Assembly: GCA_937974465.1 (NCBI GenBank)
Contig: CALJWY010000194.1
Coordinates: forward strand, 1 to 12,854
DNA: 12,854 nt
Origin: an uncultured Lysobacterales bacterium
GTDB lineage: Bacteria > Pseudomonadota > Gammaproteobacteria > Xanthomonadales > SZUA-36
Direction: 5' to 3'
The notes under the pieces are model-generated. The model had not been told where the DNA came from, searched no databases, and saw only the letters and a program-made list of their open reading frames with translations. A program made the translations under genes and the position numbers. Position 1 is the first letter of the stretch. Every line of letters starts with the position of its first letter. This document shows positions 7,713-12,854 of the stretch, piece after piece.

Positions 7713-7952
7713 TCAATGATTACAAATTTTATCCTGCGCGGTATTGAAACCATCATCGCGGGCGACGAACTTGCCACGACTTTCCAGAAAATCGACCACG
7801 GTCTTTACATCCATACCTTTTGCCGAGCAGGAACGGAACCTGGCATCCGCACCGAAGCGCTCAATGATCGCCTGGGCAAGTGATTCACGACTAAACCCTT
7901 CATTCTGTTCCAGCATCATGTGCATTACTTCATGTGCATGTATATCCGTCAT
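7713..7952 (-). CDS. yecH: YecH family small metal-binding protein
   Basis: A 79-residue protein matching E. coli YecH in length and along most of its sequence. Conserved points are IHAHEVMHMM at the start, RFGADARFRSCSA in the middle, GKFVARDDGF, and the terminal KICNH. His5, His7, Cys42, Cys77 and His79 are the obvious candidate metal ligands. The family (DUF2492) is annotated as metal-binding; its physiological role is not settled as far as I know. The ATG at 7952 overlaps the stop of the upstream GFA gene in an ATGA, so translation is probably coupled. A run similar to GGAA lies just upstream inside the GFA gene. Confidence 0.93.
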   Translation of the reverse strand: MTDIHAHEVMHMMLEQNEGFSRESLAQAIIERFGADARFRSCSAKGMDVKTVVDFLESRGKFVARDDGFNTAQDKICNH

Positions 7953-8452
7953 CTCATGTTCCTTTTGATTAATGTCTCTCGGCGTTTAAAACCATCTTCC
8001 GACCAGATTTCTTTATGCAGGTAAAATTCGTCGAATACCCTGGCATCTTCTGGCAGGGTGAACCAGGTTTGACGGCTTGATGCAAATATATGGACATCGG
8101 GCGGCACTTGATGCGGCTTATCGAGACTGCCCACCTTGATAAACCTGATGGCCTCACCAAGTCCATCGGCGAGGCAAAGATAATTGCTCCAGACGGCGAC
8201 CCGACAATCCGGGCATCTTGCGATTCGCTGATTGGCTCCGCTGGGTGAACCCACAGTTATCTCTTCAACTTCACCTTTGAGCAACTCGACCCGATCCGCT
8301 TCAATCAACGCATTGACGGCAAATGCAGAGCCGGACTGGCGTTGGCACCAACTGCAATGGCAACAGTGAACTATAAGAGGTTTAGATGTCATTCGGTAAC
8401 GCACCCTGGCGCAGGTGCAACCACCCTCAAATATGTCGTTATTTTGTGTCAT
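7949..8452 (-). CDS. GFA family (glutathione-dependent formaldehyde-activating enzyme/CENP-V fold) zinc protein
   Basis: A 167-residue protein with the GFA fold signatures: EGGCTCARVRY (9-19, Cys12 and Cys14), HCCHCSWCQRQSGSAF (29-44, a Cys/His cluster) and RCPDC (79-83, Cys80 and Cys83). These would bind two zinc ions. FASSRQTWFTLPEDARVF near the C-terminus is also typical. The founding member was described as accelerating formation of S-hydroxymethylglutathione, but most members have no proven reaction, so the substrate is left open. I chose the ATG at 8452 because AAGGG lies 7 bases upstream; the GTG at 8458 would sit almost on that site. It is the first gene of a two-gene unit with yecH. 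Confidence 0.88.
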   Translation of the reverse strand: MTQNNDIFEGGCTCARVRYRMTSKPLIVHCCHCSWCQRQSGSAFAVNALIEADRVELLKGEVEEITVGSPSGANQRIARCPDCRVAVWSNYLCLADGLGEAIRFIKVGSLDKPHQVPPDVHIFASSRQTWFTLPEDARVFDEFYLHKEIWSEDGFKRRETLIKRNMR

Positions 8453-8507
8453 GAACACACCCTTTTATATGCCTGTACCAGCATAGCATGGAGTATAGAA
8501 AAAGGGA

Positions 8508-8519
8508 CCAGGGCCCTGG
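8508..8519. repeat. 12-base perfect palindrome upstream of the GFA gene
   Basis: CCAGGGCCCTGG has no loop, so it is more likely a protein-binding site than an RNA hairpin. It lies about 55 bases upstream of the GFA start and just beyond the terminator of the 70-codon gene. A regulatory role is a guess. Confidence 0.3.
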
Positions 8520-8564
8520 CTTGGAAGTTTTCTGCACGGGTTACGCCGTGGCGCAGGGCGGGAT

Positions 8565-8609
8565 AAAAAAAAGGATTCGGTTCCCGGTTGATGATGGAAG
8601 CCCGAATCC
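8565..8609 (-). terminator. Intrinsic terminator of the 70-codon gene
   Basis: On the minus strand an 8-bp perfect stem GGATTCGG (8609-8602) pairs with CCGAATCC (8580-8573). The inner part can extend with TTCC/GGAA pairing. It is followed directly by eight T residues (8572-8565). It lies about 50 bases beyond the stop codon at 8659. This is the clearest terminator in the window. Confidence 0.85.
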
Positions 8610-8658
8610 CTTGGAGGGGTTGCTGGTATGTTGTGTTTTACTGGTTTCGTTTTGGTCA

Positions 8659-8871
8659 TTACCAGGCCCGTAATCTCCAGCCGGTATTGCCATGTCGGCC
8701 TGCCCGGTCAAGCCGACCCTGACGACGCAAGCGTCTTGCCCGCATTTCTGCCTGGCTAAAGTCGCTCACATTTGCAGCAACACCGGCGTTTTCTACCGTA
8801 ACAATGGGTTGGATTGTATCAGCGTAACCAATCATGTCACGAAATGATCTCCTGATAGTATTTATTAACAT
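8659..8871 (-). CDS. Small basic protein of unknown function, 70 residues
   Basis: I do not recognise this protein. It begins MLINTIRRSFRDMIGYADTI and has a neutral middle (about 21-38). It ends in a strongly basic stretch (about 42-70) with RARRLRRQGRLDRAGRHG and a tryptophan-containing end, GWRLRAW. No transmembrane segment, cysteine pair or signal peptide is seen. Arg-rich small proteins of this size include DUF1127 members, but the typical DUF1127 core is not clearly present. Several signs support a real gene: AAGGGAG lies 8 bases before the ATG, the AT-rich upstream region offers a promoter, and a strong intrinsic terminator follows. It is divergent from lysR, so shared control is likely. 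Nucleic-acid or membrane-surface binding is conceivable from its charge, but nothing proves it. Confidence 0.65.
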   Translation of the reverse strand: MLINTIRRSFRDMIGYADTIQPIVTVENAGVAANVSDFSQAEMRARRLRRQGRLDRAGRHGNTGWRLRAW

Positions 8872-8923
8872 TTGCTTATCTCCCTTGTGGATGCATCTGA
8901 TCCGAATTCATAAATTCATATAA

Positions 8924-8952
8924 TTTATAATTTACTTACATATGTGCTCTAA
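8924..8952 (-). promoter_or_regulatory. Candidate promoter of the 70-codon gene
   Basis: On the minus strand TTAGAG (8952-8947) and TATAAA (8929-8924) are 17 bases apart in a very AT-rich stretch (8905-8940). The -35 is poor and the -10 matches 5 of 6. The start would be near 8917, giving a leader of about 45 bases. Other AT-rich hexamers nearby could serve instead. Confidence 0.35.
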
Positions 8953-8963
8953 CTTGTTAAGTT
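8951..8963. promoter_or_regulatory. Inverted repeat between the divergent promoters
   Basis: AACTT-GTT-AAGTT is a perfect 5+3+5 inverted repeat. It touches the candidate -35 of the 70-codon gene and lies 15 bases upstream of the lysR -35. Its TTAAG element recurs in the second repeat at 9034-9048. It is a candidate site for the LysR regulator. Confidence 0.4.
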
Positions 8964-8977
8964 AACGCTTCTTTCAG

Positions 8978-9007
8978 TTGACAATTTTAGTGATAAGACC
9001 AGATAAT
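8978..9007 (+). promoter_or_regulatory. Sigma-70 promoter of the lysR gene
   Basis: A perfect TTGACA (8978-8983) is followed after 18 bases by GATAAT (9002-9007), which matches the -10 consensus at 5 of 6. Transcription would start near 9014, about 40 bases before the lysR ATG. This is one of the best promoter matches in the window. Confidence 0.7.
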
Positions 9008-9033
9008 AACCAACGGTATTTACTGGACTTCAG

Positions 9034-9048
9034 TTAAGAAAAACTTAA
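9034..9048. promoter_or_regulatory. LysR-type T-N11-A inverted repeat in the lysR leader
   Basis: TTAAG-AAAAA-CTTAA is a perfect 5+5+5 inverted repeat. The inner T and A make the T-N11-A pattern expected of LysR-family binding sites. It ends five bases before the lysR start, in the place of the ribosome binding site, so it fits autorepression. The base composition is AT-rich, so chance occurrence is possible. Confidence 0.5.
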
Positions 9049-9053
9049 TCATT

Positions 9054-9941
9054 ATGCCAACAATCCCATTGAATGCATTGCGTACTTTCGAAGCCGTGGC
9101 AACCCGGCTCAGCTTTAGCCGTGGTGCAGAGGCACTCAACGTGAGCCCTGCTGCAGTCAGCTCACAAATACGGGCACTGGAGCAACGCCTTAATCAACCC
9201 CTGTTTCTACGCCATGGTCGCCAGGTGACGCTGACCGAGGCGGGCAGCAAATTACTTCCAGGCGTCCAGCGGGGACTGGCAGAGTTACGCCAGGCTGTGC
9301 AGGTGGTTACCCAGGACAGTTCCGAAGGCGTGCTGAACATCAGCATGATGCCTTCGTTTTTGCAGAAATGGTTGATGCCACGGCTGGTGGGTTTTTATAG
9401 CTCGCATCCACACATCGACCTGCTGATCAACGCCGACAATGCCATGGTGGATTTCGATCAGAGCGACATGCACGCGGCGGTAAGATTTGGCCCGGGGAAG
9501 TGGCCGGGCCTGAAATCACAAAAACTAACAGATGACTGGATACTGCCTGTCTGCAGTCAACAATTTCTCGACCAAAACGGGCCGATCGATTCAGTACAGG
9601 AGCTGCAACAGCACAAACTACTTTTCGTGGAAAGTGACATTTGGGATGCGTGGTTTCGCGTGCACGGCAAAAGCACCCGCGATAGCCGCTGGTCAAACCT
9701 GAATGACTCGATCAGTGTACTTATGGCTGCAGAACAGGGACAGGGTATCGCCCTGAGCCGCTGGTCACTCGTGGCTCGCGATATTGGCGCCGGGCGTCTT
9801 GTGCGTCCGGTTGATGAGGTGGTCAAAACCGATTGGTCCGCTTACTTCGTGGCCCCGCCACACTACTTTAACCTGCCAAAAGTCGCTGTGTTCAGGGAAT
9901 GGCTGCTTGGTCATTTCAACCAGTTCGAACCGGCCGAATAA
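9054..9941 (+). CDS. LysR family transcriptional regulator (GcvA-like branch)
   Basis: A 295-residue regulator of normal family length. The winged helix-turn-helix is at about 6-65 (LNALRTFEAVATRLSFSRGA, then ALNVSPAAVSSQIRALEQRL and TLTEAGSKLL). The linker helix follows. The effector-binding domain is at about 90-290 and includes LNISMMPSFLQKWLMPRLVGF and AAVRFGPGKWPG. The pattern of the first residues (IPLNALRTFEAVA) and the FGPG motif are common in the GcvA-like group. The small-molecule effector is unknown. It diverges from the 70-codon gene and is followed 129 bases later by the co-directional old yellow enzyme. Either or both are likely targets. The inverted repeat next to its start suggests autoregulation. 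The ATG at 9054 has only a weak ribosome binding site. Confidence 0.93.
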   Translation: MPTIPLNALRTFEAVATRLSFSRGAEALNVSPAAVSSQIRALEQRLNQPLFLRHGRQVTLTEAGSKLLPGVQRGLAELRQAVQVVTQDSSEGVLNISMMPSFLQKWLMPRLVGFYSSHPHIDLLINADNAMVDFDQSDMHAAVRFGPGKWPGLKSQKLTDDWILPVCSQQFLDQNGPIDSVQELQQHKLLFVESDIWDAWFRVHGKSTRDSRWSNLNDSISVLMAAEQGQGIALSRWSLVARDIGAGRLVRPVDEVVKTDWSAYFVAPPHYFNLPKVAVFREWLLGHFNQFEPAE

Positions 9942-9950
9942 GCGCAGCCC

Positions 9951-9984
9951 GTGCATTTTGCACTGTGCCATTCATTCCAATGGC
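9951..9984. promoter_or_regulatory. Two inverted repeats between lysR and the old yellow enzyme gene
   Basis: GTGCA-TTT-TGCAC (9951-9963) is a perfect 5-bp stem ten bases after the lysR stop. GCCATT-CATTCC-AATGGC (9967-9984) is a perfect 6+6+6 inverted repeat. Neither is followed by a T tract, so they are poor terminators. The second lies just upstream of a weak candidate promoter (TTGGCA at 9991-9996, AATGAT at 10015-10020) and could be an operator for the enzyme gene. Confidence 0.3.
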
Positions 9985-10024
9985 GCAGCCTTGGCAATTA
10001 GTGGAAAATACCAAAATGATGATG

Positions 10025-10047
10025 GGCTTTCCCCATCGGCTTTCCCC
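10025..10047 (+). repeat. Short direct repeat in the old yellow enzyme leader
   Basis: GGCTTTCCCC occurs twice (10025-10034 and 10038-10047), spaced 13 bases start to start, 24 bases upstream of the ATG. It may be a leftover duplication or a binding site; no function can be assigned. Confidence 0.45.
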
Positions 10048-10070
10048 GCCAGGGTCACAGGGTTCTATCA

Positions 10071-11147
10071 ATGAATGGTTTGTTTAATCCTTTGCGCTTT
10101 AAAAACGGTTCGGTTATGAAAAACCGCTTCATGTTGGCGCCTCTTACAAATACGCAAAGTCATGCGGATGGCACCTTGTCGGCTGACGAATATCATTGCC
10201 TGGCGATGCGCGCCAAGGGTGGTTTTGGATTAACCATGACCTGTGCTTCCCATGTGCAGGCCAATGGCAAGGGATTTCCCGGCCAGTTGGGTTGTTTTTC
10301 CGATGCTCACCTGGAAGGACTCACTCGTCTTGCCGCGGGCATAAAGGCAGAGGGCAGCCTGGCCGTGGTGCAATTACACCATGCGGGGATGCGGGCGCCT
10401 GAAGATGAGATCGGTGGGCAAGCCGTGTGTCCATCTGACAACAAGGAAACCGGTGCCCGCGCACTTGACCTCGACGAAATTGAGCAGCTCAAAGAGGATT
10501 TTATCCTCGCTGCGGAGCGGGTTCAGAAAGCCGGTTTTGATGGCGTTGAGGTGCACGGTGCACATGGCTATATCCTCTGCCAGTTCCTCAGCCCAACGAT
10601 TAACCAACGCAAGGATCAATACGGTGGTTCACTCGAAAACCGGGCACGCATCATCTTTGACATTGTCGAGGGTATACGCAGCCGATGCGGCAGCGGGTTT
10701 CTTCTGGGTGTACGTTTGTCACCCGAACGATTTGACGTGCAACTTGGTGAAATCATAGAAGTCGCCAGACGCTTGATGAAAGATGGTCAAATCGACTTTC
10801 TGGATATGTCGCTTTGGGACTCTTTCAAGGAACCCATAGAAGAATCATTTCAAGAGCGTACCCTGTTAAGTTGCTTCACCGAACTGGATCGGGGTGAAGT
10901 ACGCCTGGGCACTGCGGGAAATATAAGAACGCCTCAGGACGCCCTACGCTGCCTTGATGCGGGGGTTGATTTTGTCCTGCTGGGCCGTGCCGCAATCCTG
11001 CACCACGACTTCCCAAACCAAGTGTCTGTCAACCCCGCTTTTGAGCCAGTGAAACCCCCGGTGACCGCCGACTACCTGCGCTCGCAGGGTCTGGGTGATG
11101 CCTTCGTGACCTACATGACGCGCTGGGATGGTTTCGTAGCGAAATAA
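10071..11147 (+). CDS. NADH:flavin oxidoreductase, old yellow enzyme family (YqjM class)
   Basis: A 358-residue single-domain TIM-barrel flavoenzyme; the longer 2,4-dienoyl-CoA reductase type with an iron-sulfur domain is excluded by length. FMN-site residues visible are APLTN (23-27, Thr26), Gln101 in VVQLHHAGMRA, Arg215 in GVRLSP, and the phosphate-binding segments LGTAGNIRTPQDAL (279-292) and LLGRA (303-307). HGAHGY (162-167) supplies the substrate-binding His162/His165 pair and Tyr167, the likely proton donor, as in B. subtilis YqjM. SPTINQRKDQYGGSLENRAR (174-193) is the family signature. Such enzymes reduce activated C=C bonds using NAD(P)H. The natural substrate is not evident. AGGG lies 8 bases before the ATG. 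The upstream LysR gene is its probable regulator. Confidence 0.93.
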   Translation: MNGLFNPLRFKNGSVMKNRFMLAPLTNTQSHADGTLSADEYHCLAMRAKGGFGLTMTCASHVQANGKGFPGQLGCFSDAHLEGLTRLAAGIKAEGSLAVVQLHHAGMRAPEDEIGGQAVCPSDNKETGARALDLDEIEQLKEDFILAAERVQKAGFDGVEVHGAHGYILCQFLSPTINQRKDQYGGSLENRARIIFDIVEGIRSRCGSGFLLGVRLSPERFDVQLGEIIEVARRLMKDGQIDFLDMSLWDSFKEPIEESFQERTLLSCFTELDRGEVRLGTAGNIRTPQDALRCLDAGVDFVLLGRAAILHHDFPNQVSVNPAFEPVKPPVTADYLRSQGLGDAFVTYMTRWDGFVAK

Positions 11148-11430
11148 GGTGAACGAGTTCAGGTTCAAATAACACCAACGAAACCTGGCCCCGACCATGC
11201 CGGAATCCGTACAAGGCTTGAGGCACCGTTATGCACTTAATCTTCGCACCCGACATACACCCATGCACAAGCGCACTAATTCTGCCGATTTATATAGCAG
11301 GCTGCAGGTAACAAGCCGTAATACTTGGGTTAGTGACTGGCATAAATGTCTGTCCTATAGTTTTAATTAGCGAAGAGGCCAACAGATTTTGTTCTTTGCA
11401 GGAGCAGGAAGACCTTCTTCAAGGACTTTA

Positions 11431-11454
11431 GGTTTTGCGGGTGACCGAAAAGCC
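11431..11454 (+). other. GNRA-capped hairpin, possible small-RNA element
   Basis: Arms 11431-11440 (GGTTTTGCGG) and 11445-11454 (CCGAAAAGCC) pair over ten positions, with one G-T wobble and one G-A mismatch. They are closed by the loop GTGA, which fits the stable GNRA class. It lies about 65 bases downstream of a weak candidate promoter. No T tract follows, so it is not a terminator. Confidence 0.35.
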
Positions 11455-11622
11455 ATCAGACTCCCCTTCTTGAAAAAGCACCACGGACAGTCTGAATGCA
11501 GGGAAAAGTAGCATAAAAGCCATATTGGCTTAAACCTGCAGGTATTGAGAAGCTCATCGGTATAAATTTTTCACCGTAGCGAAAGCCTCATGGCTGAACC
11601 TTGTCCGCTGTACCCGTATTTT

Positions 11623-11687
11623 GGGTCATGTGCTACTCAAGGGACAAGGAAATGTACGCCGATGACCCTGGCACTTGACCCTGACCC
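11623..11687. repeat. Cluster of TGACCC/GGGTCA repeats
   Basis: GGGTCAT at 11623-11629 is inverted against ATGACCC at 11662-11668. Two further TGACCC copies follow at 11676-11681 and 11682-11687, end to end. The cluster abuts the 3' end of the DUF819 gene. Similar GGGTCA-rich ends occur, from memory, in dispersed repetitive elements of gammaproteobacteria, so this may be a decayed copy. Confidence 0.4.
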
Positions 11688-11698
11688 CAATAATTTTC

Positions 11699-12844
11699 TC
11701 AAATAAGAAACTTAGTCACCGCAACACCAATAAACGTAGCGAAAGAATACCCCAGGATTCCGGCCAGCATGCCCGGTGTCACCAGGTCGTTCCACTTTTG
11801 CCCTGCAGCCATCGCAGCGGCAGTGGCCGGGCCAAGTATGCATGCATTGGCAGCAATAAGAAGTTCTGCCAGGTCCAGTTTCAGTAATTTACCTACAACA
11901 AGAATCAATAAAATAAATAAAAGCACCGCCGCACAGATCAGCACTACATAGGGCATTGCAATGCCGGCTATGGTGGTCAAATTGGCACTGGCGCCGATCG
12001 TGGCAAAAAATATGTACATAAAAAAGGTACCCACCTCAAACTCAGAATTGAAGCGCTTTACCATTGGTTTTGCCAGGTTGGCCACCGCCAGGGCGAGCAC
12101 CGTGATGACCAGGATAAAATAGTTATCGGCGTTAAAAAAGCCGGTAATCAACCCGCCAACCGCGCAGATAATCATGCTGATGGTGATGGATGCGCCGAGT
12201 CCCAACAAATCGAATGGTGCCGCCTCGGCCTTTTCGCTTTGTGTGATTGTTGCACCCAGATTATCACCATTAGCACTGATATATTTTGACGGCATAGCCT
12301 TTCTTGCCCATGACAGAGCCGGCAACATCATCAAAAGGGCCAGGAAGAAAACCGCGCCAATCGTATCGGCGGTTAAGGCTGCAACGTAGTGATTCGGATC
12401 GGTCAGTTCCACGGCTTGTGCTGTCGCCACAAAATTGAGTGAACCACCGATATAACTTCCCGCCAGAGCGCCTGCAACCTTTGCTTCGAACGGACCAAAG
12501 TCAAACAAAAGGCAAAGAATGATGATCGACACAGCAATCACTATTGCCGATGCCACGAAAGCCTTGAACATCGGCCCGATTTCTCGCAGCACCATTTGTA
12601 AGTCTGCCCGGAACAACAGCATCGGGATGGCAAGTGGCACCAGTAAACCACTGACAGTGTCATACATCGGCGCCGAGTGGGGAATCAGATTGATGTTTGA
12701 CAACACCAGGCCAAGGAAAAGAATAATCAGCGGCCCGGAAACTTTTCGGCCGAGTTGTTTAGTCTCTGCCCAGAAACCAAATGTTGCCAGCACCAGTAAC
12801 GCGCCAGCCAGTTGAAATGTAGTATCAGCGGTAATCAGGCTCAT
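11699..12844 (-). CDS. DUF819 family multi-pass membrane protein
   Basis: A 381-residue inner-membrane protein with about ten to eleven hydrophobic segments. It matches my memory of the DUF819 (YjcL-like) family. It shows a two-half organisation like other ion or solute transporters of related fold. The first half has GALAGSYIGGSLNFVATAQA (125-144); the second has LIAANACILGPATAAAMAAG (329-348) and TPGMLAGILGYSFATFIG (356-373). A polar loop at about 185-210 separates the halves. Transport is inferred; the substrate is unknown. The ATG at 12844 is preceded by an in-frame TAA six bases upstream, so the gene is complete. Its promoter lies beyond the window. No clear intrinsic terminator follows its stop; the TGACCC cluster begins 11 bases away. 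Confidence 0.88.
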   Translation of the reverse strand: MSLITADTTFQLAGALLVLATFGFWAETKQLGRKVSGPLIILFLGLVLSNINLIPHSAPMYDTVSGLLVPLAIPMLLFRADLQMVLREIGPMFKAFVASAIVIAVSIIILCLLFDFGPFEAKVAGALAGSYIGGSLNFVATAQAVELTDPNHYVAALTADTIGAVFFLALLMMLPALSWARKAMPSKYISANGDNLGATITQSEKAEAAPFDLLGLGASITISMIICAVGGLITGFFNADNYFILVITVLALAVANLAKPMVKRFNSEFEVGTFFMYIFFATIGASANLTTIAGIAMPYVVLICAAVLLFILLILVVGKLLKLDLAELLIAANACILGPATAAAMAAGQKWNDLVTPGMLAGILGYSFATFIGVAVTKFLI

Positions 12845-12854
12845 CCATTATTCT

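Larger units (their letters stand above)
11148..11698. other. 551-base gap without a convincing gene
   Basis: I find no reading frame here with both a plausible start and recognisable protein sequence; the longest plus-strand frames are a few dozen codons. Visible structure comprises a 6-bp CAGGTT/AACCTG stem just after the old yellow enzyme (11160-11187) and a GNRA-capped hairpin at 11431-11454. AAGCCA-TAT-TGGCTT lies at 11517-11531, and a TGACCC repeat cluster at 11623-11687. A weak plus-strand promoter is possible (GTGACT 11333-11338, TATAGT 11356-11361, 17-base spacer). It may be a decayed gene or hold a small RNA. Confidence 0.6.

Noticed and set aside
8465..8659. Minus-strand 64-codon frame between the GFA gene and the 70-codon gene
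   Set aside because: It runs across the intrinsic terminator and its oligo-A/T tract, and has no ribosome binding site or family resemblance.
11160..11187. CAGGTT/AACCTG stem as terminator of the old yellow enzyme gene
   Set aside because: The loop is long (16 bases) and is followed by GC-rich sequence without T residues.
1..12854. Defence island, prophage, biosynthetic cluster or mobile element
   Set aside because: No integrase, transposase, nuclease, reverse transcriptase, toxin, structural phage gene or repeat-spacer array is present. Nearly all genes belong to ordinary housekeeping or accessory families.

Overview
The window looks like ordinary chromosomal DNA of a free-living gammaproteobacterium. 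Four products closely resemble Escherichia coli proteins: DeaD (its C-terminal part), YehS, YbdG and YecH. The other genes are metabolic, membrane or regulatory genes common in environmental and marine Proteobacteria. I see no rRNA, tRNA, CRISPR array, integrase, transposase, phage gene or toxin-antitoxin pair. All functions are read from sequence motifs and remembered family members; no search was run.

Layout, left half: a DEAD-box RNA helicase (deaD-like) runs in from the left edge on + and ends at 783. A yehS-like DUF1456 gene (839-1336, -) diverges from a ybdG-like mechanosensitive channel gene (1427-2671, +), with overlapping -10 elements between them. The channel gene meets a DUF1343/NamZ-type gene (2668-3873, -) tail to tail with a 4-base overlap. 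A divergent + gene (4055-5326) encodes a membrane protein with a PH-like N-terminal half joined to a DUF6498 domain. It converges on a 696-residue ADP-forming acyl-CoA synthetase (5464-7554, -) that has its own promoter, with a perfect inverted repeat inside the spacer.

Layout, right half: a two-gene - strand operon encodes a GFA/CENP-V-type zinc protein and the YecH-like small metal-binding protein, coupled by an ATGA overlap. Next comes a free-standing 70-codon gene (8659-8871, -) with a good ribosome binding site and a strong intrinsic terminator; I do not recognise its product. It diverges from a LysR-type regulator (9054-9941, +), across an AT-rich control region with a near-consensus sigma-70 promoter and two inverted repeats. 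An old yellow enzyme of the YqjM class (10071-11147, +) follows the regulator and is a natural candidate target. A 551-base gap (11148-11698) has no convincing gene but holds a GNRA-capped hairpin and a cluster of TGACCC repeats. The window ends with a DUF819 membrane protein (11699-12844, -).

Working together: the clearest units are the GFA-yecH operon and the 70-codon gene / lysR / old yellow enzyme group. The acyl-CoA synthetase keeps both histidines expected of a phosphohistidine relay, so it is probably active; its acid substrate cannot be read from the sequence. No obviously new multi-gene system is visible. The items most worth a second look are the 70-codon gene with its shared control region, the Gln variant in the DUF1343 signature, the PH-like/DUF6498 fusion, and the structured 551-base gap.
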